Assembly: GCA_027627225.1 (NCBI GenBank)
Contig: CM051024.1
Location: 41,563,225 to 41,627,224 of the forward strand
Reading direction: 5' to 3'
Length of the DNA: 64,000 bases
Source: Congeria kusceri
Lineage: Eukaryota; Mollusca; Bivalvia; Myida; Dreissenidae
Part shown: positions 21,896 to 33,300 of the stretch, one piece after another
How the letters are laid out: each line of letters begins with the position of its first letter
How positions within the stretch are numbered: position 1 is the first letter of the stretch
The notes under the pieces: model-generated
Told to the model about the DNA's origin: nothing
What the model saw: the letters and a program-made list of their open reading frames with translations, nothing else
Databases searched by the model: none
Translations under genes and position numbers: made by a program

Positions 21896-24470
21896 CTGAA
21901 AAGAACAATTAAATATTACCACAAACCTTTATACAATTTACATGTATTGCGATAGAGTTAAATTCACAAAACTGAGAAAAGGGTTGAGAGTAACACTAAT
22001 CTTAAATTATGATTCAAATGAATTGATACAGAGTCAGCATTATTATAAAATATTCTTTAAAAAAATAACGTAACGTAACATAATGATATTAAAGATAACC
22101 ATATTTTGTTCATATTTTGTTCATGTGAACTACATACATGTACTGTATTGTGAAATAAACTACCTCGAAAACGTGCCTTTACATAATTATGCTGCTCCCC
22201 CCTTTAGTCCTAATATTATTTAAAAGTTTCAGTATATAGTTAAACGACTTATGTTTACCAAACTCTGAATCTTTTATGTAAAGCTGATGCCTTTTTTTTC
22301 TAAATTGTTGTTAAGAAATAAAAACATTTTAGCCGAAATCTTACGATTTGAAAAATGCACACGTACATATTCTTAAATTAAAGAACATGTGAAAATATGT
22401 CTCATTTTCAGACAGTTTTGTACATTAAATCATTCCCTTAAAAATGTTTAATAAACATGTACATGAATATCACATATTTAATGCAGTATTTGCTGGGTAA
22501 AAATCTGTTAGTGCTTTGAACAAATTGTATGTATACATTGCTGATTGATATATTTACTGTTGCTATGATATCGACCCGCCCCATGTTGTCTCACCACTCT
22601 TTGAAAGAAGATTTGCGCCACATTTATTAAGATCATCATTGTATTTTCATTTATGTTAGTGACATTTATATATGTGTGCTTTATTATACAAAATGCACTA
22701 AATAATACTAATTGGACTGATATTTAATTATTAATTGTATTATTAAAAAAATGCATTATTATTTTGTAGCTTAAGTCTGAACACACCCATTAAGTTATAG
22801 AACTTCAGAATACAAAAGATATGAACAGCATATAAATATTGGATGAATTAATTTACAATGGGTCAAATTGTTATACATATGGTGGGAGCTGCCATTAAAA
22901 GCTGGTCGAGTCGACATATAAATATATTTAAAGTATTTATAAAAATGGTAATTAAGTGATCAGAGGGTTTGTAGCCAGGGGCAAATTTAAGCCGAGGCAC
23001 TGTAGAAAAGTCTAGATATTTTTTTTTACCTAGTACGACTCTGGTGCGTTTTGGAGGCCACTTTAACCATGTTTTAACTCAAAATAACCAGAACCAGTTA
23101 TGTTATATATAGTAGTTCAGTAGTAATAAAGTTTTGCCATATATGTAAGTAAATGTTTTGCTGAAATCTATAAGGATCAAGCAACCTGATGCTCCGAGTA
23201 TAGTAACACAGGGTTGCATACATTTTAATGCGTTCTCTTCGTTATAACGCATGTTCAATAAATTTGACAAACATTCTTTAATAAAAGACACACATGCTTT
23301 ATTCTTCAATTATCATTGTCAACACCTTTCTATGTCCTAGGGAATCTCATAGCTGAAGATTATCCTTTCGGTCAATTAGAATGATTTTACAAACATACAT
23401 CAGAGCGTTACCATTAAAACCTGCATCGTTTATGGTCGGAGGTGTCCACGTTTTGAGATTTCGAGCATTGAAGTTGCGTTCACATGAACAAGAACCGACG
23501 GACAAGCTTCAAATAAAATCGGGAGTAATTTTTATCACACTGCTCAAATCCTTCTTGCCGCGATATAGGTTTTTTAATGTTTCGATTGGAATGTTGCCAT
23601 CTTATAACTTCGTTTCAATTTGACTTGCTATTGGGAGATCACTTAAAATGTTGTTTTTTTATTTGGTTTTCAACACTGTCCGTAAGTTGTTCGTGCTGAC
23701 CTGGTAGCAATACATTTGGTATAATGTCGGGTATATTATTACGGTGCGAAAATAGTGCCTCAATCAATTTCTGTGAATATGCGGCAACTGACATCAAAGT
23801 ATTTTATTACCTTTATTATTTTTTGGGTCTGCAAATTTAGCCAAGGCAGCTGTCTCGGCGTGCCTCAGTGTGGCTACGACGCTGTAGCAGAAGTGGTCAG
23901 AGTGTGTCAACCGATAACAATGTCATAACTATAGCTGTATCAAGTGAAATTTGTTAAGTTTACGTCCACTGCCGCTATGTTACAACAAGTTGTTTGTTTA
24001 CTAGCCTCTGTCACTTACTTAAGTAAAATTTATATAATATTTCTGTAAAATTAAATATTTCTATTTATTGGAATTCAAATCCATTGAAAATTAGTTTATG
24101 TCTAGTTTAATTTCGTGATTAAAATGAACAATAGACTAGTATAAAAGACTGTCCTTATTATGTAAACTTTCAAGTTACAACTTCAATGTTAATGTTTCAA
24201 GAGCTAAAAGAAACATATTAACAATCATACAACATAAACTATACATTTATTACCTAAATTACCGTAGTGCATACTACTGAATCATCTTAGTTACAGACGA
24301 TAACGAGAACTCGTCGCGTTAAGTAGTCTTTTTATTTATCTAAGCAGATTTGTTGGTCTATGGAGGCTGACATTTTGATAATATCGCAGTAAATATTTGC
24401 CGATTAGGCATTTTGTACGATGTAATTTCATTGGTCAAGCTGATGGGTGCTTATTTATAACTTTGGGTCA
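21896..24470. other. No gene supported
   Basis: AT-rich. Frames at 23103-23309 (minus) and 23381-23623 (plus) exist without splice context or motifs. No repeat array is visible except scattered A/T runs. Confidence 0.45.
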
Positions 24471-24478
24471 GACAAAAT

Positions 24479-24572
24479 GTAACCGCGGTTACAAATTTAT
24501 GACGACTGTCATCAATTTATAACTGCAGTCATACAATTGTAACCGCGGTTACAATTTTATGACTGCAGTCAC
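24479..24572. repeat. Five 14-bp palindromes at exact 20-bp spacing
   Basis: Units begin at 24479, 24499, 24519, 24539 and 24559. Units 1 and 4 are the perfect palindrome GTAACCGCGGTTAC. Units 2, 3 and 5 are ATGACGACTGTCAT, ATAACTGCAGTCAT and ATGACTGCAGTCAC. Each is separated from the next by a 6-bp A/T-rich spacer (aaattt, caattt, acaatt, aatttt). The common form is RTRACYGCRGTYAY. A degraded sixth unit may follow near 24580. The phase is slightly under two helical turns, so the sites would lie on nearly the same DNA face. This could be a binding-site array or part of a satellite-like element; function unknown. Confidence 0.85.
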
Positions 24573-24629
24573 ATCTATTTTTAGCTGTAGTATGTATATG
24601 TACTTTTGACCCAAACGTTACGTCATAAA

Positions 24630-25830
24630 TCTACGGCAGAATTAGATCAGGACATTAGACGCCTGACTAATCTGGCTTATCCTAATGCACCCACTGATGT
24701 CAAAGAGACCTTAGCATTAGAATAATGTGTTGATGCATTATTGAACTTTGATATGAGATTGCGAATTAGGCATGTCGACTTGAATGATGCGCTACGGCAT
24801 GCCGTTAAACTAGAGGCCTACTATCGTGTTGAACAAAAACACTTGGAACATCAAGGCACAGTATGGTCGGCAATGCAAGGATCAAAGGAAACCCGGAAAT
24901 GTGTGACTTAAAAGCGACCATATCTAAAATGCAGGAAACTATTCAAAGATTAGAAAACTTATGTGAGGTTAATGTTAGATCTTACAACTATATGCCACGA
25001 ATGAGACAGCAACAAAATACCGGTTTTAAATCAAACAGACATCAATTGATGCAACCGACGACTAGTCATTGAGATGACAGACGAAACACGTTAAGAGTTT
25101 CCAGATGTATGTGGTTTTGTAGATCATTTCAAGCATATCTTAATAGTCCAAAACAGAAAGCGATATCAGCGAACCATCAGGCTAATCGAACACACCATAA
25201 AGTTATCATCACTGAAAGACATATATCAGCACTATATGCGAAAGCAAAATTCAATGGTGGTTTGGCTAAATGTTAAATAGACACAGGAGCGACTACGAGC
25301 ATCATGTCCTAAAAGCTGTGGCATAGCATGAAAGACAAAACACTTATTCCGTGTGATCAACCGATGGTTTCACTTACTGGATACAAACTGAAATTCTCGG
25401 ACGTGAAAACATTGCCCTTGAGTTTGACGGTTTGATATTTTGTATTTGCTTTCTAGTATCAGATATTGAATCTGATATCGTACTGAGAAAACACTTTGTG
25501 CAAGAACAAGGGGTTCAACAGTTCTGGACATGAACCGCTGCACCATGGTCTTAAAACACAAGACAGTTCAGTTGCACTGCGGTGGGTATCAGTATAGGAG
25601 AGAAAGCACAGGCGCAAACGTCAATCATTACCAAGACTGAAAATCACAAATCGGACGGAGTTGAAACGAAAATTATCAAACGGGCACCTTACGTTACATG
25701 TGGAAAAACCTGTAAGAAGCGGTAGTACATGTGAAAACATGAGAAACGCATACACAACAAAACAGGTAGAGACGAAGGTACTCGATGAAGGCCCGATGGC
25801 TGAAGACAATGACAATTCTGCATGGCCCGT
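24630..25830 (+). pseudogene. Decayed Gypsy-type gag C-terminus and aspartic protease
   Basis: Frame 3 from 24636 reads ELDQDIRRLTNLAYP, then MRLRIRHVDLNDALRHAVKL, the end of a Gypsy gag, with an internal TAA. Frame 2 continues with a coiled-coil-like stretch (24863-25072). Near 25275 the protease motif DTGATTSIMS appears, flanked by stops, and further on NRCTMVLK-type text of the protease/RT linker. No RT, RNase H or integrase follows: at about 25830 the sequence joins repeat P. The capsid and protease are dead. It may be the distal part of the element whose LTR and gag start lie at 9745-11875. Confidence 0.65.
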
Positions 25831-26100
25831 TGCAGATTGACTTGTTGACTGGCATGTATATTATTCCGTTTGCATTGCATACTAGCTTGAACACAAGGTT
25901 GTTTGTTACTTTAAATATGCTATTATTATGTCGTGTACCGTTGAATAAGAAGCAGCATTATCGAGTTTACAGGTAGGAAATTGAACTTACATTGAAACAA
26001 ATGATTCCTTTTAGCAAAAATGCACTAATAAATCAAATGTTTTAGTTTCTTTTGTCGCCAACAGTCTTTCTATGCCGTCAGCTTTTTTATTGTTTTACAT
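25831..26100 (+). mobile_element. Dispersed repeat 'P', 3' part
   Basis: Collinear with 8835-9095: 'ttgcagatt.acttgtt', 'tattccgtttgcatt', 'gaataagaagc.gcatta', 'aaaaatgcactaataa' and the end 'gccaacagtctttctatgcc'. It supplies the half of repeat P that is missing to the right of the LTR at 9745. Confidence 0.6.
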
Positions 26101-26685
26101 GTTGTGGCCGCGAGACTCGCGTTGTGAGGCCAAGTAGTATTCGAATGTCCGATGAAGGGTACCATTACCTGAGCGTACCAGGGTGAAGCGTACGACTTTG
26201 CAGGACGAAGCGTACCACTCTACTGTATACTGCATTCATAAACTGAATAATGTTTAATGATGAAATAAACTATTGTTTGCATTGTCCATCGTCATTTATT
26301 CAAAATAACTTGAAACAAAAAGGTTAAGATTAAACGAATAATGAAACATATATAGAACAAGGCTTGTCAAGGGATGTGACATATGCCTCCAAAGCATATG
26401 CTTCTCAGAGGAAGACAATGTCAGAGTACTATATTATGCCCTAGACAAATATCTTGAGATTTCAGCAACACAACTGTTTGTTGTTGTGACACACTGCCTC
26501 ATAATGATATTCATTCCCACCAAGTTATTATATTCCTTACATGTTGGCAAAAATGATGCTTCCTACAAAAAGTTCTTTCTAATATTTGACCTTTTAAGTG
26601 TAACCTTTTACCCCGATACCTTGACCGAGCACAATGTTAGTGGTATGCGACACATCGTCTGGTCATGGGAAAAAATAATCTGAAG
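26101..26685. other. No gene seen; short 'gcgtacc' repeats
   Basis: Around 26170-26215 the block 'gcgtacca' or 'gaagcgtac' occurs four times within about 45 bp. The rest is AT-rich with nothing assignable. Confidence 0.4.
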
Positions 26686-27845
26686 TAATATTAAAATCCT
26701 TCAAGGCTTTTGAAAGTTATAGAGCAGAAAGAAAATTCCTTGACCTTTGACCTTGAATTGTGACCTTGACTTTTGGCCAAGGGCCATGGGAGTTGTACAC
26801 GACACATGGCCTGGTCATGGGAAATAATAATTGTGCAGTAATATTTTAATCCGTCCAGACGTTCAGAAGTTATGGTGGAGAAACAGAAATCCTTGACCCT
26901 TGACCTTGAATTGTGACCTTGACCTTTGACAGATGAGCATGGGAGTTGTATGCGACACATTGTCTGGTCACAGAGAATAATAATCTGAAGTAACATTTAA
27001 ATCCCTCCAGAAGTTTAGAAGCTATGAAGTGGAAACAAACATAGTTCACCTTCACCTTTAATTTTGACCTTGACCTTTGACCGACGATCATGTACGCGAC
27101 ACATGTTCTGGTCATGGGAAGTAGTAATCTGAAGCTATATTAAAATCCTTCTAGGCGTTAACGAAAAAATCCCAGACCTTTGACCTTGAATTGTGACCTT
27201 GACCTTGGACCGACGAGCATGGGAGTTGCACGCAACACATCATCTGGTCATGGGAAATAATAATCTAAAGTTATATTAAAATCCTTCCAGGCATTTAGAA
27301 GTTATGGAGTGGAAACAAAAATTCATTACCTTAAATTGTGACCTTGGCCTTTGATCGATGAGCATGGGAATTGTACGGCACACATCATCTGGTCATGGGG
27401 AATACTAATCTGAAGTTATATTAATATCCATTTAAGCATTTAGAAGTTATGGAGCAGAAACGAAAATTCATTACATTTGACCTTGAATTATGACCCCGAC
27501 TATTGACCGATGAACATGGGAGTTGTATGCGACACATTGTCTGGTCATGGGAAATAAAAATCTGAAGTAATATTAAAATCCATCCAGGCGTTTAAAAGGT
27601 ATGGAGCGGAAACGAAAATTGATTACCTTGGACCTTGAATTGTGACCTTGACCTTTGACAGACGAGCAGGGTAGTTGGACGCGACGCATCATTCAATCAT
27701 GGGGAATAATAATCTGAAGTTATATTAAAATCCATCCAGGCATTAAAAAGTTACAGAGCGGAAACGAAGTCTGGACGGGCGGATCCACCCACGCACCCAC
27801 CCACGGACGGACGGTACGATTACTATATGCCCTCCTTTGGGGGCA
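26686..27845 (+). repeat. Tandem-core repeat, family D
   Basis: Seven to eight units of about 150 bp: 'gaccttgaattgtgaccttg', 'acctttgaccgacgagcatg', 'ggagttgtacgcgacacat', 'tctggtcatgggaaataata' and 'ttccaggcgtttagaagtta'. It closes with a GC-rich 'acccacccacggacggacgg' and 'ccctcctttgggggcataaa'. A fragment lies at 33060-33300. The ORFs across it are repeat translations. Confidence 0.85.
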
Positions 27846-28118
27846 TAAAAATAAATATTAATCAATTAATTGAATGATGTTATGACTTCTCAGTTTGGTT
27901 GTGTGAGAAATTACAGATATGATTAGAGGTTTGCAATTATAAATTGAAGTAAATACGTTACATTAAGTTGTAAATTGGTCAAACTTCTCGAGATCAAAAA
28001 TTGTTATGCATTACAAACCCACAGTTTGAAAGTTGAAATTGGATGATAAAAGAAGACTGAATGTATAAAAAGCTATGTCCTACACAATATTGTTAAAGAA
28101 GTAATTTCTTCTTTTCAG

Positions 28119-28858
28119 ATACGTACTACATTGCAGTAATCATGTCTACTACATATCTGTGTATTCATTGTTTAGTTAACACTACAGGACAGAGGGACAC
28201 GATTCAGAGGAATGCGAAAGATTACAACACCAAAAGTGTGACACAGGTGCATGTAAGTAGCGTTACAAATTTATAATTTTAAGTAATCTGGTTAAATTGT
28301 GTTCCATATTTATACCCGTAAAACGTGCTGTTTATTACTCATATGTCATACAGAAATTATACAGAAGAAACAAAATTAGTGTTTTATTAACAGCTCCAAC
28401 CATTGTCAAAATAAAACACACATCTATGCGGGAATAGAAAAAGACAAATACCGTAAAAAACTTACAAATATACATAATAGTTGTTACAATATAATATACT
28501 AGCAGGAAGTGGTGGATGTAGTTGTCGTTTGCGTGTGTAAGTGTGTGTGTAATATATAACATATAACAAAAATTAAATGAGAAGGAACATAATACATTTT
28601 ATCTTTTTCTAAAGCTCGTCTTACAAGTCTAGTTTGTGTAATTTTGATTTATTATACAGTAATAAAAAAAGATTGAATTCGACAATATGAAATAAGTTTT
28701 ATTTTTAGGGATCTTTCACATCCAGTACAGACAGCCGCAGAGGCAGAAATCGAATTGAGCTGGTAATATGCCGATTGCCAGAGAAACCAGACATCTATGC
28801 GGGAATAGAAAAAGACAAATACCGTAAAAAACTTACAAATATACATAATATAGTATAA
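28119..28858 (+). CDS. Hypothetical two-exon gene fragment, unrecognised
   Basis: Exon 1 (28119-28252) has a strong acceptor (cttcttttcag) and a consensus donor (gtaagt). It contains an ATG at 28142 (MSTTYLCIHCLV...). Exon 2 starts at 28709 after 'atttttag' in the matching phase 0 and reads SFTSSTDSRRGRNRIELV, then ICRLPEKP. It then enters a 60-bp block that is an exact copy of intron sequence at 28420-28479, and meets TAA at 28856. Past the TAA the same frame stays open (APRKAVRPVGP..., GIVPETDGSTV) to about 28980. The stop, which replaces a TTA seen in the paralogous block near 29550, may be a mutation. No known domain. Confidence 0.45.
28420..28479 (+). repeat. 60-bp exact duplication, intron copy
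   Basis: Identical over all 60 bases to 28791-28850 (begins acatctatgcgggaatag, ends aatatacataata). This copy lies in the intron between the two exons of the hypothetical gene; the other lies in exon 2. The flanks differ, apart from a couple of bases. Confidence 0.85.
28791..28850 (+). repeat. 60-bp exact duplication, exon copy
   Basis: Second copy of the block at 28420-28479. It is an exact multiple of three, so it adds 20 codons in frame to exon 2. It looks like a recent templated insertion or a misassembly. Confidence 0.85.
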
Positions 28859-29001
28859 GAAGCTCCACGGAAGGCTGTTAGACCTGTGGGACCTGTCTAT
28901 GCGGATGTCGGCATAGTACCAGAGACGGACGGATCCACAGTGAGAGAAGAACCGGCGGCGGATGCGATTTCGACACGGTACCGGAGACGGACAGCTCAAC
29001 G

Positions 29002-29555
29002 GTGATCGCAGAACCGGCGGCGGTTAGCGAAACGACTCGGATCAGGATGCCACCAGTCTTGCCCACAGAGAGCGATTTACTGATCGAGCTTGAATCTGCC
29101 AAATTCCCCGACACGTTATTTAATGTCATCGATGAGATTATACATCCGCCTCAGATTCAAAACGAGAAAGTAAATATTTCGTTCTACCTGGATCTCGGTG
29201 AATGTGCGGTGCCCAGAATTTTGGTTTGTCTTCAGGGAGACGGTGCAAACCAACAACGATGTGGAGGGTAATGTTTGAATTTTATGCACATTTTCTGTGA
29301 GAATTATAATTATTGTCATATTCTGCCCATTTTTACTGAATTGTATCGATTCTCTTACTAAATGGATATCATTATATTATACGGATATATTTTACTTTCA
29401 GGTTGGCACTGCGGCCTGAACTCTCGTGCGAACGGTGCCAATCTTCCTTTCTACGTCTTGGTGCCACTGCTGCTTCTAAAGCTGAAGATGTGACCGTCAC
29501 TGTCCGGCTGGTTTCGGAAAATCTTGTTAGCAGGAACCAGATGACGAAGTATTAG
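29002..29555 (+). CDS. Hypothetical two-exon coding block, unrecognised
   Basis: The open frame runs through 29002-29267 (ATG at 29047), then a GT donor in 'gtggagggtaatg'. An acceptor 'tattttactttcag' opens the second exon at 29402 in the matching phase, and the frame closes at TAG 29553-29555. Exon 1 is acidic and proline-rich, then reads LIELESAKFPDTLFNVIDE and SFYLDLGECAVPRILVCLQG. Exon 2 holds a CxxC (ELSCERCQSSF) and VTVTVRLVSENL. A second frame over 29530-29640 (EAPRKAVRPVGL, then poly-Gly) repeats a peptide coded at 28862-28895. The upstream block at 28900-29030 contains two tandem 'PETD..STV' units in different frames. It may belong to the same gene as 28119-28858; family unknown. 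Confidence 0.45.
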
Positions 29556-29869
29556 AAGCTCCACGGAAGGCTGTTCGACCTGTGGGACTAGTAGGAGGAG
29601 GAGGAGGACTTCTCGACGTCAAGACTCCGGCGGGAAGTTAGCCATCTGCTGGGAGTTGGACCAATACCTGTCTCTGCAGCTACTGCAGACGATGACGACG
29701 ACGAATGAATACAATAAATGCGTCAAAATTGTAAATAAGCGTTGATGTTGAACCCGTTGATGTTCTAAGATTTTGAGAAGATTATGATAACTAAATGCCT
29801 GTTGGCAACATGTCAAACCCGTTGTCAAGAAAGCAACTTGTATTTTAATATTTTAAAATGTCATTTTCT

Positions 29870-30660
29870 AACAAGCAGATCTGTTCCTTTGACCTCTATG
29901 TGTGATCTTGACCTTTGAGCTTGGGACACAAATCTTGCGTGCGACACGCTGTCTTCACTTTGTGAACATTTGTGGCAAGTTATTTAATATTTCCCTGATT
30001 AATAAAAAGTTAGAAAAAGCTGTCATATGACAATATTTGAAATTTGACCTCTAAGTGTGACCTTGACCTTTAAGCTAGGGACACAGGTCTTGCGTGCAAC
30101 TCGCCGTCTCTACTTGCTGAACATTTGTGGCAAGTTAATTTAAAATTCACATATGAATGATGAATTAAAAGTCCGAACACGCTGTATTATACCTATATTT
30201 GACATTTGAACTCTAAGTGTGACCTTGACCTTTGAGCTAGGTAACAGGTCTTGCGCACAACACGCCGTCTCCACATTCTGAACATTTTGGAAAGTTATTT
30301 TAACATTGCCTGATGAAAGATGAAGTTACACTCCGAACCATCTGTATTATGACTATATTTGACATTTGGTCTCTTAGTGTGACCTTGACCTTTCAGCTCT
30401 GGACAAAGGTCTTGCACGCGACACGCCGCCTCCACATGGTGAACATTTGTGGCAAGTTATTTTAAACTTGCCTGATGAATGATGAAGTTACAGTCCCGAT
30501 AATCTGTATTATGCCCATATTTGACCTTTGACCTCTAAGTGTGACCTTGACCTCTGAGCTAGGGACACAGGTCTTGTGCGCGACACTCCGTCTCCACATG
30601 GTGAACATTTGTGGTAAGTTATTTTAAAATTGCCTGATGAATGAGGCAGTTGCAGGCGGG
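29870..30660 (+). repeat. Tandem-core repeat, family E, copy 1
   Basis: Five units of about 160 bp: 'tgacctctaagtgtgacctt', 'gagctagggacacaggtctt', 'cgacacgccgtctccacat', 'gaacatttgtggcaagttat' and 'ttgcctgatgaatgatgaag'. A second copy lies at 49680-50070 and a fragment near 36040-36160. Confidence 0.85.
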
Positions 30661-31269
30661 CTCGAAATAAAATGATTCGAGAACCATAATAAAAAACTAT
30701 GCATCCCCACTGCCAATTATCCAAATAGCCAATTGCAGTGCCTGATTCATTTAATCAAAATACACAATAATGAACACTACAGTCAATAAAATTGGAAAGA
30801 AACAGTTGCTTGATTGTAATTGTGTATTGTTAATTGGAGTTGTGTTGAATTTTATATCGAGTTGCGAAACCGAAAACTATACATTCTTTTCTGACCCTTT
30901 TACAATTATGTCAGTGACATTTCTGGTAAATACCTAAACAATATATTATTTAGACTTTTTGCAGGCTGTTTGGGCGAACTAGATGTACTGCGATTATTTT
31001 CAATGGCTGTGCTACGGTCAAGTTTCGCCCATTCTTTTATAATTTTCTGTCCAATGATGATGAACGATGTAAATGCACGCTCTGAAGCTATCAACGTTGT
31101 GGCATGGTTGTTGGAAATCCCATTTAATCACTTTTCAACCAAATAAACAAATGTATGTTTTTAAATGGCTCTGAAATGTAATGCTAAACCCTGATAGTAT
31201 CTGGTTTGTTATCAACGATAATAAAGTCACTCATTTTGCATGAACAAAATGTTAACAGTTCATGCATAT
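30661..31269. other. No gene seen
   Basis: AT-rich spacer between repeat families E and H. A 62-codon minus frame at 30906-31094 has no support. Confidence 0.45.
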
Positions 31270-32430
31270 TAACCGGCTTGTTGCCAAGATTGGATGAAAA
31301 ATGAAATCTCTATCCTGCATAAAGTCCATTTTTGCATTGTCTTGAACAACGAGTCCTCTTGGGGCAATATCTCTGCTGTTTGGGAGTTTGTGGTCCGATC
31401 TTGCAAATGTTTGTCTTCAGCTCAGACCAAATGGTCAAACCCAAACTGCTGAAGTTTGGTAATGATTGGATGAGAAATGAAGTCTATACCCTGCATAAAG
31501 TCCAGATGTGCTTTTTTTTTTCAAAAGAAGGAGCAATGACTCTGGTATGTATGGCAGGATCTAGTGATTATTTGGCTTCTGCTGAGATCTTATGGTCATA
31601 CGTGTACATTAGTGTGGAACTATGGTTAAAACCGATGATAATGAAGTCTGTATCGTCGCAAAATGGCATATTTTGCCTGACAAAGGGGCAATACCTCTAG
31701 TGTCCCTGGTGCAATCTAGCCCAATATCAAACTTTTTCAAGATTTAATGATCACACACAAAATGTGCAATTTTGGTCAAGATTGGATAAAAAGTTAAGTC
31801 TCTCTCGTGATAACCAAAACAATTGTGTATGGCATACTGACGACGGACGACTGACAGCACAGGAGAGTACCCATATACCTATTGCTCGGTTTTCTGCTGA
31901 GTACTTATGTTCATACATTAACTGTGGCAGTTTGGACAGAATTGGATGAAAATAGTCTGGTGTAAGCCAAATGGTGATGAAATAGGGATGTTTTGTCCAC
32001 ACACAAGGGGCAATAACTCTGGCGTTTCTGGTCCGATCTTGCTCGAATTAGACTCTTTCTGAGATCTTATAGATAATCTTATAGATAAACCTAAATTAAG
32101 TATATTTTGCAATTTTCTTTCACAAATAAAATATAATAACTCCAGTGTTTGTATCACGATCCGGTCCATGTTTGGCTCATATGAGATCTTATGGCATACA
32201 CAAACTATGAAAGTTTGGTCATAATTGGATGAAAAATAAAGTATATATCTTAGAAAAAGTAATTTATGCACTCTTTGCACGAACAAGGGGCAATAACTCT
32301 AGTGTTCCTGGTGCTATCTTGCCCAAACCTGTCTCCGAGATATTATGGTCACACACGAACTGTGCAGGTTTGATTAAGATTGGATAAACAGTGGTCTCTA
32401 CCGTAAGAACGAAAAACTATTGACGGCATA
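31270..32430 (+). repeat. Tandem-core repeat, family H
   Basis: About seven degenerate units of roughly 160 bp: 'ggggcaataactctagtgtt', 'ctggtccgatcttgc', 'tgagatcttatggtcac', 'tgtgaaagtttggtcaagat' and 'tggatgaaaaatgaagtct'. The 122-codon frames over it are repeat translations. Confidence 0.8.
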
Positions 32431-32459
32431 AGGACGAGGCAGGAGAGGTCCCCTTTACC

Positions 32460-33059
32460 ATAAGCTAATAAAAAGTCGTACCTATGTTTAATGTTGTTGT
32501 TGTTTCATCGTTATTTGATATCGATCATCATTCAAGAATCAAAACAAAACAAATATGTTGACCTATAGAATTTTTTTTTAAATATCACTATTTATATACA
32601 ATGTATTCCTAAACATATCGTAATTACACAACTTATAATAATTTCTATAAGTATTGCATACATGACACAAATAAACAACATAGATTTAATACTACATGTA
32701 TATCTAGTCAACAGTACATGGGTTCATTAAAAAATGTTTGTAATTAATATAACATAAACACATAAGAAATATTTAAACATGAAATCCATCTACATGAACT
32801 ATTATAAGGGCATTGCTATTAAAACTTCTTAGGAAACACAAATACTAACAATACCTCATTAGTACTCAGACACACAGCAGCGTGATAAATATTCCCACAT
32901 TAATACTGTTTCGATACATATAATGAGGTTTGAGGTTGTGGTGCTATGACACAAAACTAATCACCTTCATAAAAGAGAGAAATGGGCTCGAGATGCATAC
33001 AAAACGAGTACAATACATGCCATAAACAATATTTTTAATTTTGACTTAGCGCGTGACAC
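32460..33059. other. No gene seen
   Basis: Very AT-rich sequence with no assignable feature. Confidence 0.5.
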
Positions 33060-33300
33060 CCATTTCATTATGGTGATCATGGTGCTATAACCTATTTGAA
33101 AATCCCTCCATGCCCGACAATGGTATGCTCCAGACAAATATTTGACCTTTGACCTTGAATTGTGTGACTCTCACTTTAAAAGACGAGCATAGGCCGCGAC
33201 ACATCGCATAGTCATGGAGAATTACACATGTAAACTGCAATAATGTGAGAATCCTTCCAGGGATTTTGAGGTTATAGAGCTGCAATGAAACATGCACAAC
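33060..33300 (+). repeat. Family D fragment
   Basis: One to two units: 'gacctttgaccttgaattgt', 'gacgagcat', 'cgacacatcgcatagtcatg' and 'atccttccagggattt', homologous to 26686-27845. Confidence 0.65.

Noticed and set aside
26691..27115. Minus-strand ORFs with repeated 'DQ.MCR.QLP' and 'GQGH' phrases
   Set aside because: Translations of the family D tandem repeat.
28652..29129. Minus-strand ORFs over the duplicated exon cluster
   Set aside because: They are antisense to blocks with consistent plus-strand splice sites; their shared segment is just the 60-bp duplication.
31332..32286. Two 122-codon ORFs
   Set aside because: Both lie in the family H repeat, with no domain and overlapping frames.
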